The position numbers and the translations under genes are program-made. From contig UZAE01014287.1 of NCBI GenBank assembly GCA_900617975.1, forward strand, positions 1 through 15,430: a stretch of 15,430 bases of DNA. The letters run 5' to 3'. Below are positions 1 to 7,669 of this stretch, one piece after another. Position 1 is the first letter of the stretch. Every line of letters starts with the position of its first letter. Below the pieces are notes generated by a model. That model made no database searches. It was given only the letters and a program-made list of their open reading frames with translations, and was not told the origin of the DNA. This stretch comes from Rodentolepis nana. Its lineage: Eukaryota > Platyhelminthes > Cestoda > Cyclophyllidea > Hymenolepididae.

Positions 1-337
1 CGGATTGCTACTTTATTAAAACCTGACTGACTCAGAAATCGCTGTGGCAGATCCCCCTACATCTAGCTAAACTTCCAGAACCAGCTAAGCTGTAGCCCAG
101 CTATAAAGGAAACAGACGTGTAGCACGGAGCACGTTTATTCAGGACGTATATTGCGGACCAAGAATACACGTAGGGAGCTACTCATGATCAGGATGGGGG
201 ATTAGGTTAAACAGAGGTTAATGATTAGTCACTGCTTGTACGGTCTCTGCACACAGAGTTGTGAGGCCGCACCTCCCAATCCTGGCGAGCAGACATGCAG
301 GCATACGATGACGCACACAGCGATAACGTAACCCACA
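1..337 (-). mobile_element. LTR copy (solo or edge of an LTR retrotransposon), cut by window start
   Basis: This stretch is, in reverse complement, a copy of the LTR at 7131-7472; by eye roughly 85-90% of positions agree, with small indels. Read on the minus strand it begins at 337 (TGTGGGT...) and runs to position 1, where only about five terminal bases are missing, so the element boundary or the internal region lies just left of the window. The AATAAA polyadenylation signal of the second copy is also present here on the minus strand (around 140). No primer-binding site, gag or pol sequence is visible to the right, so any internal part would have to lie to the left. Whether this is a solo LTR or one end of a full element cannot be decided. 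Confidence 0.8.
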
Positions 338-1329
338 GGAGCAAAGATTAAGTTCAGTTTCACTTCTTCAGGCAAATTTTAATTATTACAGTTGTCAGTC
401 GTTTTCTTTGAAAAAAACATGACACAATTAGCCAAATATAGCAACTAATAAGTCTTCCATGTATTTCAATATCCCTTTCTTTCCCAAGTAAAGAGGTGTC
501 TTTTTGTTGACTCAATAATGCAAACACGCATTCCACTGAGTTAAATTTGAAACCAGTTGCATTTCGTCTGGTCGATTTCAAAATAATAAGTTTCATTAGG
601 GCACAACCTAGATTGAAACGGTTAGCCAAAGGCAGAACTGGAGCAATTTTTCATTTATCGGGATTGGTGAATTTTGTAGATAATTCGGTTTAACTTATTC
701 CAATTGAATCATTTACCTTCATTTCGGGGAAGTGTTTTTATTTCATTTTAGAACTAAAATTAGATTATACTTGAAATGCAAATGCTCATCAAAATTTTAT
801 TTCGCATTTTATATACCAAAGTAGGTTGTAATGATGGTAACATGTTTACCTATAAATACATATAATTTACTTAAAGTTTTTTATTAGTAAGAATGAGTAA
901 AGGAAGGATGTAAATTTACCAAAATAAGTGATAATTTTGATGAAAATGGTTTTATTTAAAAGATTTTTTATAGCCATGAGTGCATGAGAGTAAATGTTGT
1001 TACACTGCTATCAATGGAATAAAATGATTTTGTATGAACAAGTTGGATCATTTTAATTTCTGTTACCATATGCCCTGTTTATTATGTAAAATAGTCGGCA
1101 AAAAAAGATGCACAAACACAAGCACATTTGACCTTATTTTTCGTCGAATTTGTGACCATGTAGTTTGTTGCTCTGTGACACTCAAACGAGGAAGTATTCG
1201 TTAAACTCCTCCGTCGTGAATCAGGCTTCTTCTGAACGCTCTCCTCCATCACAGTTAATTTGACTGCCATAAAGATCAAAATTATCGGGGTATAATTTTG
1301 GAATACAAGTTTGGACTCGTCAGCATGGT
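338..1329. other. Gene-free AT-rich stretch
   Basis: I see no gene, RNA or repeat here that I can support. The only longer open frame (629-360, minus, 89 codons) has no recognisable domain, codon pattern or splice context. The sequence is AT-rich with many short A and T runs. Confidence 0.6.
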
Positions 1330-1920
1330 AGATCAGATAAGCTTTGAAATCCACATACGTTCAAAGTTAATGGACATTTATAAACCAATCTCCGTTTTAA
1401 CAGAAAACCTCATTATCGCATTATTAAAGAGTCATTTGATCAATATTTACAGAAGGCTATTTATTATCCAGTCGATATTCACTCGTCAATCGGACAATGT
1501 CACAACTCAATTTCGTCTTCCCACTCATTAAATAATCAATTTTTTCTCTTCTTCAAAGTTTCAAGACTTGGAATTAATATGTTAATTGGAATTTCTGATC
1601 TTACATGCTCATGAATTATATCGGTTACTGAGGCAAATTAATCACATTTGAAAACGATCCAATGGTTATAATGAAGCAAACAATTTTTAGAAGTTGGGTC
1701 AAGATTGTAGACATCAAAAACAGCTTGTATTGTTGAAGCAGGGAATTATTTACATTGCATACTAAATTTTTTGAAACGAACACACTAATCTGACAAGTTA
1801 GGACGCGGTCTGCCTAATTGTTGGGGAGAGTGCTAATGAGCAGCCAACATGTGAAATTGAACTCTTCAAATTAAGCGTATTTCATTCTTATTTTTGCTAC
1901 TATTTCGTATACTGTCATGA
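1330..1920 (+). repeat. Diverged duplicate segment, copy A (LTR-free)
   Basis: This segment aligns over its whole length with 6612-7560 once the LTR at 7131-7472 is removed. Anchors in order are: TGGACATT with CCTCATTATCG (1371, 1410); TTCAAGA...TTAATT...AATTTCTGATCTT...ATGCTCATGAATTA (1559-1620); ACCTAATT/GCCTAATT (near 1813); GCCAAC.TGTG (1842); and CAAATTAAG (1868). Identity is about 65-75% by eye. Stops occur in all frames of both copies, so it is probably a non-coding repeat family or an old tandem or segmental duplication. It keeps the unoccupied LTR insertion site at about 1833-1839. Confidence 0.75.
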
Positions 1921-2574
1921 CGTCTCTCTCAATTTGGAAGGATGATGGATTGTCAAATTCATTCCATCTTGATTTTCCAAATACACGCCAAAACATTGTA
2001 GAGTCCTGTTGTAGCAAATCAAATTAAAGAAGCACGTTGAATGAAAGCTAATGCACAATAATCAATGCATTTTTAATAAACGAGTATGAGGGCAAGTAAA
2101 CGTTAATCTCACTGGCAGACGTAGGTGCAAGGGAAAGAATGGCATGAAATATATCAAATATCGAAGAAGGTGCTCGATACATATTGCACCACTAAACTCA
2201 TAAAAGAAGATCATGAATGCTTTGAGGGGGCATGAGATAGTGAAAGGAATTAACTAAACTGTAAGAGATACAAAGTTAGAGGTTTCTACTTGTTCATGCT
2301 CCATTCAACGAGATGTCAATTGAGAGCGTGGTGTTGCTGTGTCAGTATTGGAAATATGGCCGATTTCGAAATGATAGTTTACGACATCTGATTATATCAT
2401 ATACGTTCAAATGCTCATTGTTCAAATATGCATTGCGTGCTCAAAGGCATTGTGTACAAATCATAGCACGAATGGACTTCAATGAATCTTTCTTCCAAAT
2501 TGGCCTGCAAAAGTATTGGTGACGAAAACAAAAAAACAAACATGACAGTTGCTCATTCTGCCAAATGGCTCGCC

Positions 2575-2750
2575 TCAGTAATGAGAAGGTTAGCAGAAAT
2601 GTCAACAGTAAAAATGGTCTCTTTTTGCCCCGTCGAATAATTAATAAATTCACACTTCCAACTCTTTCTGACCATCAATTTTTCATTTACGACCAACAAT
2701 GGCTGTGATACCATGAGTCTATTCAGTATGTTTATCCTCGCTCTCAAACC
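2575..2750 (+). repeat. Diverged duplicate segment, copy C
   Basis: This aligns with 15248-15412 in the same orientation. Shared anchors are GAGAAGGT..(AG)AAATGT, GTCTCTTT, TTCACA.TTCCAACTCTT, ACCAACAATGG and ATCCTC. Identity is about 70% by eye. The reading frame that is open in the other copy is shifted and stopped here, so the shared sequence is not clearly protein-coding. Similarity may extend left to about 2310 but becomes too patchy to claim. Confidence 0.65.
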
Positions 2751-3218
2751 TTCAGCCACCAACATCAAAGTTAAAGAGACGTATTTCAACTCTTTGCTAT
2801 CATCACTTGTCCATTAATTTTGTTCCAGGTGAGAAAGTCCATAAACTGGCCTAATGATGAAAATGGTCCGCTTCAAACTAGTTGCCAGAGTTTCACTTAT
2901 CCACACCTCACCACTTTCTATTCCCAGTTTTCCTTTCAGTTTTTGTGGCCTTAAAAACTGTATTCTATATCAGTGACAATTAAACTGACCCATCTAACTG
3001 ATTTTATTCATTTAAGGCACTTACAAGATATTCACAATCGATGCTAAACCTCAGCATCTCAATGGTTATTTATAAATGTCAATTTCAGGGTATAGAGTTT
3101 CTACGCAAATTCAGACTATTATGCGCGACAGTGCTGATGGAGCGTCGAGACCAGATAATTTTTTTGGTGAAAAGGGAATGGCCTAAGGACATTTATATTT
3201 TCTTGATCTGCTAAATGC

Positions 3219-3231
3219 ATATTTAAGATAT
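3219..3231. repeat. Target-site duplication, left copy (SINE-like element 1)
   Basis: ATATTTAAGATAT occurs directly before the element and again directly after its tail at 3587-3599. A 13-bp perfect direct repeat of this kind is the footprint of LINE-type target-primed insertion. Confidence 0.9.
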
Positions 3232-3586
3232 GGGGTGTAGGATAGACTTACCTCCACGTGGTGCACCCTGGGCAACGTACAATAGACTTACCTCCACGTG
3301 GTGCACCCTGGGCAACGTATACTCATACAGCAAAAAAGTCTATTAACTGGCAGTTTACTTCTAGCCATCACCTCGCGCTGTGCCATATTAGACTACTTCC
3401 ACAGTACTCACCTCACCTTTTTTCTATCTTTGTGTTTGTCACTTACATCTTTGAAACACTCTTCTCTTCCCTCCCCCCCTCTCGACTTTTTTCTATTTGA
3501 TGTCCCTTCCCCTCTGTGAAGTCTGAAGTCAAATAAAGGGCTATTGATAACCATCAAGACGCCTGCCATTTGATATAAATAAATAA
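3232..3586 (+). mobile_element. SINE-like retroposon, copy 1, with internal 40-bp tandem duplication
   Basis: A retroposon of 355 bp that starts GGGGTGT.GGATAGACTTACC and ends in a TAAATAAATAAA-type tail. It is flanked by a perfect 13-bp target duplication (3219-3231, 3587-3599). A second copy lies inverted at 13124-13452. The first 40 bp after GG are duplicated in tandem (3241-3280, 3281-3320). The middle is pyrimidine-rich (3400-3520). AATAGACTT (3281-3289) and AAGTCTATT (3336-3344) can pair as a 9-bp stem around a loop holding the palindromes CCACGTGG and GGTGCACC. No convincing tRNA-type A/B promoter boxes are visible, so the origin of the head is unknown. Open frames of about 75-80 codons here mirror one in copy 2, but I regard them as incidental. 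Family not recognised. Confidence 0.8.
3241..3320 (+). repeat. 40-bp tandem duplication in the head of SINE-like copy 1
   Basis: Two units with an exact 40-bp period (3241-3280 and 3281-3320) differ at only about two positions. Each carries ATAGACTTACC, CCACGTGG and GTGCACCCTGGGC. Copy 2 at 13124-13452 has a single unit, so the duplication is private to this copy. Confidence 0.9.
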
Positions 3587-3599
3587 ATATTTAAGATAT
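3587..3599. repeat. Target-site duplication, right copy (SINE-like element 1)
   Basis: ATATTTAAGATAT, identical to 3219-3231, follows the TAAA-type tail directly. Confidence 0.9.
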
Positions 3600-4596
3600 A
3601 TATTTCATCAAGGTATTCTCTTCTATACACTTTGTCAATTCTCTTTGCTATTCTCCCTGCTTAGTGCTTAACTTATTGGGGTTTCAGGTTATCGATTTCC
3701 CTTCTACGCCAACCGTACGATCTCACTCGAGACAACATTGACCCGCTGACCCTCTCTGCTTTGATACTTTGAGATCTGCTAAGCATCATAACTACTTTTA
3801 TCGATATTTGGAAAGGATAAATCACCATATTTAACAAGAGAGTAGCAGACGGCCTGCCACTTAAGAAGCAACGAAGACTCATTAATTCGAATGGACAGAA
3901 AATTTAATGAAGGTCTATATTTTATGATATGAGTCGCTTTGTGAATCTTCATGCAGGGAATGAGAGTGACTTTCCTAGCTAATTATTATCCCGTGAGTCA
4001 CAATTCATTTTCAAAGTTCTTTCGCAATTTGCAGCATATCTAGTGAAAATTTTTTCCAACAAGTAGTACAAAGTAATAATAATGCTGCACTTTGATATGC
4101 GTCAATGGTTTGAGAATTCAATGCGAATGCCCAATAAAATTCTAACCAACCGCCTCCTCATTTTGAAGATGAAATTCTGCATTTGGAATTCCACATCTAA
4201 CAGGAGAACACAATAATGCGGTATCATAGCACACTAGCTAATCATGAGGCTGAATTTATAGAAGCTCTAAAAAGTGAGGGCATAAGCGATAGTTGCAATA
4301 AAGCGAGCAAAGCATATTATATTTATACGATTAGAAGAGGATTTTATTAGGAGGGATTTTTACAATACAGAGAGTTACAAACATGTTAATGTAAATAGAG
4401 CAGGGAATAGTGAAGCAGAAGTTGTATTCAATGATTTTGTCGTTGAACTAACATTCGCCTTAAGAGCGGACTTTGTCCTGGCCTACTTCTTCCTCCTCCT
4501 CGTCCTGCCTGTTTTACAAAATAGGTAGTTGTGTTACTTCTTTTATGAATTGAGCATAGGATAAGACACTAACATAGATTTTAATTGAATATAATT
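3600..4596. other. Gene-free stretch downstream of the Kunitz gene
   Basis: No gene is supported here. The 69-codon minus frame at 3882-3673 shows no domain. On the minus strand an AATAAA (plus-strand TTTATT, 4343-4348) lies about 250 nt after the Kunitz stop codon and could be its polyadenylation signal, though nothing else confirms this. Confidence 0.5.
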
Positions 4597-5034
4597 TCAA
4601 GTACCTGAACCACCACAAGTCTTTTTGCATTCTTCCTCACTCGGAAATCGATTAGCATTTCCGCCGCAGCCTCCGTAGACGAACTTCTCGCATTTCCCAT
4701 TGCTAGAACCGAAGCCCCATGCATCAAAATGACCAAAACACGATCCTGGATCCAAGGGCAATTGACACGGATCAATTCTCGCTGCTTAGAATAAAAAAAT
4801 AATTTTCTCAGTTAATCAAACACATGATTTAATTTATTTAGGAGCAACTGAACTTTTGCTTATTTATTGTCGTAGTATTCAAATTAATCACTTTCATGTA
4901 CAGCTACATGTCTTCTTGCAAATTTCAACAAACATGATTTACCATGGCATTTCATTTAATAAATTGACTGAAATAAATTTACCGTCTGAGAAGTGGATGA
5001 CCATGAGATAGGAAAGAGCGAATGCCAAGATCAT
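4597..5034 (-). CDS. Secreted single-domain Kunitz/BPTI-type serine protease inhibitor (2 exons)
   Basis: Exon 1 is 5034-4983 and exon 2 is 4784-4597; the 198-nt intron (4982-4785) has donor G|GTAAAT and acceptor TAAG. The joined frame gives 79 residues. Residues 1-17 are a hydrophobic signal peptide (MILAFALSYLMVIHFSD), so the product should be secreted. The rest is one Kunitz domain: six cysteines with the family spacing C-8-C-15-C-7-C-12-C-3-C, FVYGGCGGN before and after the fourth cysteine, NRF and EEECKKTC. Kunitz domains block serine proteases through a loop around the second cysteine. The residue after it (P1) is Phe, which by family knowledge suggests chymotrypsin-like rather than trypsin-like targets, or another role. 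The frame ends at TGA shortly after the last cysteine. A donor-like GGTACTTG overlaps the end, so a further exon is possible but not needed. The acceptor is a TAAGCAG tandem, so one Ala may be optionally included. Confidence 0.88.
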
Positions 5035-5080
5035 GTTGGTTAGAAGATTGTCTAATTAAAAATGACGGAGTGTTTCTCCT

Positions 5081-5087
5081 ACTTATA
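5081..5087 (-). promoter_or_regulatory. Probable TATA box of the Kunitz gene
   Basis: On the minus strand GAGTATAAGTAGG places TATAAGT at 5087-5081, about 47 nt before the start codon at 5034. A start site about 30 nt downstream would leave a leader of roughly 20-25 nt. The position is what one expects for a TATA-driven secreted-protein gene. Confidence 0.5.
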
Positions 5088-6190
5088 CTCACTTGAAGAA
5101 GTGTCAGTCACGGTTAATTCCTTCAATTATTCTCCTCCAAAGGTTTCAAATTTAATTGGTTAATAAATATGAATACTCATCAACTGCTCGCTGTTTATTA
5201 AATTGACCAAAATTTGGTGCAAATATGACACCCTCATTTAACTGTAAATAAAACACTCTTATAAAATAATTCGTATCAGTTGATTACAGGTGAATGTCAA
5301 TGTGTACCAAGTAATGTGAATGAGGTGGGATTTGGTTATATTCCTTGCCTTCTTATAATTTTTGATTTGATGGTTGATCGAAAGTTGGACATTGGCTAAT
5401 CTACACAACAAATAAGTATGGAAAGCAAACTTCAAATCTTGGATCATAACTGTGCGAAGTTGTATATGCATTTGTGATGCAATTAATTTAGATCAAAATA
5501 CATTTTGCACTTTTCAGATCAGCTTTGAAAGAAATGCCATTTTCTAGTTCAGGGCGAACTTGTCTGATGCAGTTCTCAGATATTCGATCATCAAGTTTGT
5601 TGGTCTTCGAAAACTGGGGCAAGAGCCATTTCTGACCTTTTGCAGTCTCATTTCTCCACCTTCCATCTACTGCTGGTCTTCATAGGGTTCGTCAAGTTTG
5701 TTTGTTCTAATTAAAAGTTTCTTCTCCAGTGTTGGAAACCTTGTGTTTTCTTTAAAATGATTATCTTTTTATTGGTTGTCATAAATGTCTCTTCATTTAC
5801 TCACCTGGTACATGTGAAGATGAGCCGTTTATATGACTCCAGTTCTAAGAAAATTCTCAATTCCTCTCATCATTCAATTGGCTTTGACTAAGCCCTCTCT
5901 TTCTGAAGGCTTAAATATCCTTTCAATGATTACCTATAAATTTATATCTATCATTCGGAGGAGAAGCAAATTCTAGTCACAAAAATCTGTACTTTCACTT
6001 GTTCATTTTCTAGCTGCCTCAATTTTTCACCTGCTCAATAGTAAAATTGTGGCATAGATAATGGTATATGGTGCTGGTTTTGTAGATGGTCAGCGTCGAA
6101 AGGGTGATAAAAATGTGATTTCAGTCATCTTACCGATCCGAAACTGCAAATCATGATTTGTTAACATTGTAGCTCTGTACTCGACCCATA

Positions 6191-6209
6191 CCCCCCCCCC
6201 CCCCCCCCC
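6191..6209 (+). repeat. Poly-C homopolymer run (19 C)
   Basis: Nineteen consecutive C within otherwise AT-rich sequence, preceded by CCCATA and followed by TCCTCTTC. Its length is likely polymorphic and prone to sequencing error. Confidence 0.95.
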
Positions 6210-6423
6210 TCCTCTTCACATACCAAAAACCATGACAATGAATACTATTGCTAAACGTCACTTTTGCCTTCTTAATAACTACCTTAGCAGTTTGACAACT
6301 CCGCTGGCTCTATCTGATTCACCTGGCTATCTTTCTTTTCTGATCTATCGATTTTTGAGAAACTGCACAGTTGAATGCCCCTTTTTTTAAATTCAAATTA
6401 TCATTTTGGCCAGCAAATTCCTC

Positions 6424-6444
6424 AACTTAGTGTTCCACTAAGTT
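6424..6444. repeat. Perfect hairpin AACTTAGTG-TTC-CACTAAGTT
   Basis: A 9-bp perfect inverted repeat with a 3-nt loop. A third CACTAA with a facing TTAGT follows at 6449-6460 (ACTAA-A-TTAGT), making a small cluster of the same half-site. No gene is close by, so a role is not evident. Confidence 0.8.
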
Positions 6445-7125
6445 ATAGCACTAAATTAGTTAGTTTTTGTTAGTACCTCGAGTACCCAAAGGCGAGTGAA
6501 TTAGAGTTGACGGTATAACTTCTGCTTATTTTAAATTTTGTACTTGTCTGCATTTGTCAATTTGAAAAAATTGCCTTTTGATCTCACTCGTAACTTATGT
6601 CTCTCCATCAGAGACAATCCGAACTGCTTATTGAGTTCATGAGTAGTGGACATTCGTCAACCATTCGCCATTTTCACAAAAATCCTCATTATCGATTTAA
6701 GCCCCAGTTATCGGATCGAGTTTCACAAAAGGTTATTATTTAGCTAGTCGAGATTCATTCAACAATCCAATTATGTTACAACGTGATATTTTCACGCTGT
6801 GCTTTAAATGATGTAATTTTATTCCCCTTCAGAATTTCAAGATTTGTAATCAATAAGTTAATTCGAATTTCTGATCTTTTATGCTCATGAATTAAATCGG
6901 TTTGCTGAGAAAAATGAATAGCCATTCAAATTGATTCGACGATTAAAAGTAAAGCATTGTCCACACTGGAGCATTCTAAAGAATTAGAATTTTGTTACCT
7001 TTAAAAAAATTTTCATTTTTTTTTATATTTTTCATTAGAATGAGTAAGTTTAGAAACGACAATATTTCCCTCACCTGAGCTTTCACAGTTTAAGACGTGA
7101 CCCACCTAATTACTGGAGGATAAAT

Positions 7126-7130
7126 AGGTT
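7126..7130. repeat. LTR target-site duplication, left (AGGTT)
   Basis: AGGTT stands immediately before the LTR and again at 7473-7477. If the LTR is taken to begin with the T at 7130 (TGTGGG, giving TG...CA ends) the duplication is AGGT, 4 bp. Both readings are within the range for LTR elements. Confidence 0.85.
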
Positions 7131-7472
7131 GTGGGACACGTTATCGCTCTGTGCGTCATCGTATGTCTGCATGTCTGCTCGCCAGGATTGGGAGGTGCGG
7201 CCGTACAACCCTGTGCGCAGCGACCGTACAAACAGTGACCAATCATTAACCTCTGCTTAACCTAATCCCCCATCTGATCATGAGTAGCTCCTCGCGTGTA
7301 CACACTTGATCCGCAATATACTCACTGAATAAACCCGCTCCTTGCTGCACGTCTGTTTCCTTTATATCTGGGCTATAGCTTAGCTGGTTATGGGAGTCTA
7401 GCTAGATGTTGGTGAATCTGCCATAGAGATTTCTGAGTCAGTCAGGCTTCACTAGTGTAGCAATCCGCTACA
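7131..7472 (+). mobile_element. Solo LTR of an LTR retrotransposon
   Basis: A 342-bp element with (T)GTGGGAC... at the left and ...CGCTACA at the right. It is flanked by a 5-bp target duplication (or 4 bp if the LTR starts at TG) and inserted in the duplicated segment B, whose partner A is empty at the same place. An AATAAA at about 7328 followed by a GT-rich stretch fits the R/U5 part of an LTR in plus orientation. No internal region follows: the duplication directly abuts both ends, so this is a solo LTR left by LTR-LTR recombination. It is the inverted partner of the copy at 1-337. Superfamily (Gypsy or Bel/Pao) cannot be told from the LTR alone. Confidence 0.9.
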
Positions 7473-7477
7473 AGGTT
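7473..7477. repeat. LTR target-site duplication, right (AGGTT)
   Basis: Identical to 7126-7130 and directly adjacent to the CA end of the LTR. Confidence 0.85.
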
Positions 7478-7577
7478 AACCGCCAACTTGTGCAAGTAAA
7501 TTACGCAAATTAAGTTGATTTCTTTCCTAATTTTGTTATTATTCGTTTACTGTTTCGATTCTTTATACTCAAACTCT

Positions 7578-7597
7578 ACTTATATATATATATAAGT
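7578..7597. repeat. (TA)n palindrome
   Basis: ACT, then seven TA units, then AGT: a perfect 20-bp palindrome about 80 bp left of the mariner. It is able to extrude as a cruciform and is likely length-variable. Confidence 0.85.
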
Positions 7598-7669
7598 AAG
7601 CTGGTACAAAGACCATTCATTCCTGTATCATTCAAAAGGCACTAATTATGTCAACAATTGAAATTAATA

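Larger units (their letters stand above)
5088..6611. other. Gene-free stretch with simple repeats and a hairpin
   Basis: I find no supportable gene. The minus-strand frame 5471-5259 (70 codons) has no domain. Notable items are the 19-bp poly-C run and a perfect 9-bp hairpin, listed separately. Confidence 0.5.
6612..7560 (+). repeat. Diverged duplicate segment, copy B, interrupted by an LTR
   Basis: This aligns with 1330-1920 on both sides of the LTR at 7131-7472. To the left, TGGACATTCG, CCTCATTATCG, TTCAAGATTTG, AATTTCTGATCTTTTATGC and CACCTAATTACTGGAGG match. To the right, CGCCAACTTGTG, CAAATTAAG and TTTCCTAATTTTG match. The alignment resumes without a gap across the insertion, which shows that the LTR entered after the duplication. 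No coding frame is shared. Similarity may continue weakly as far as the mariner. Confidence 0.75.

Noticed and set aside
4581..4775. 64-codon minus frame overlapping the Kunitz exon
   Set aside because: It is a shifted reading of the Kunitz exon: the neighbouring frame gives the perfect six-cysteine domain.
338..7130. Idea that the two LTRs bound one full retrotransposon
   Set aside because: They are in opposite orientation, the block between has no gag/pol frames, and the right LTR has its own target duplication.
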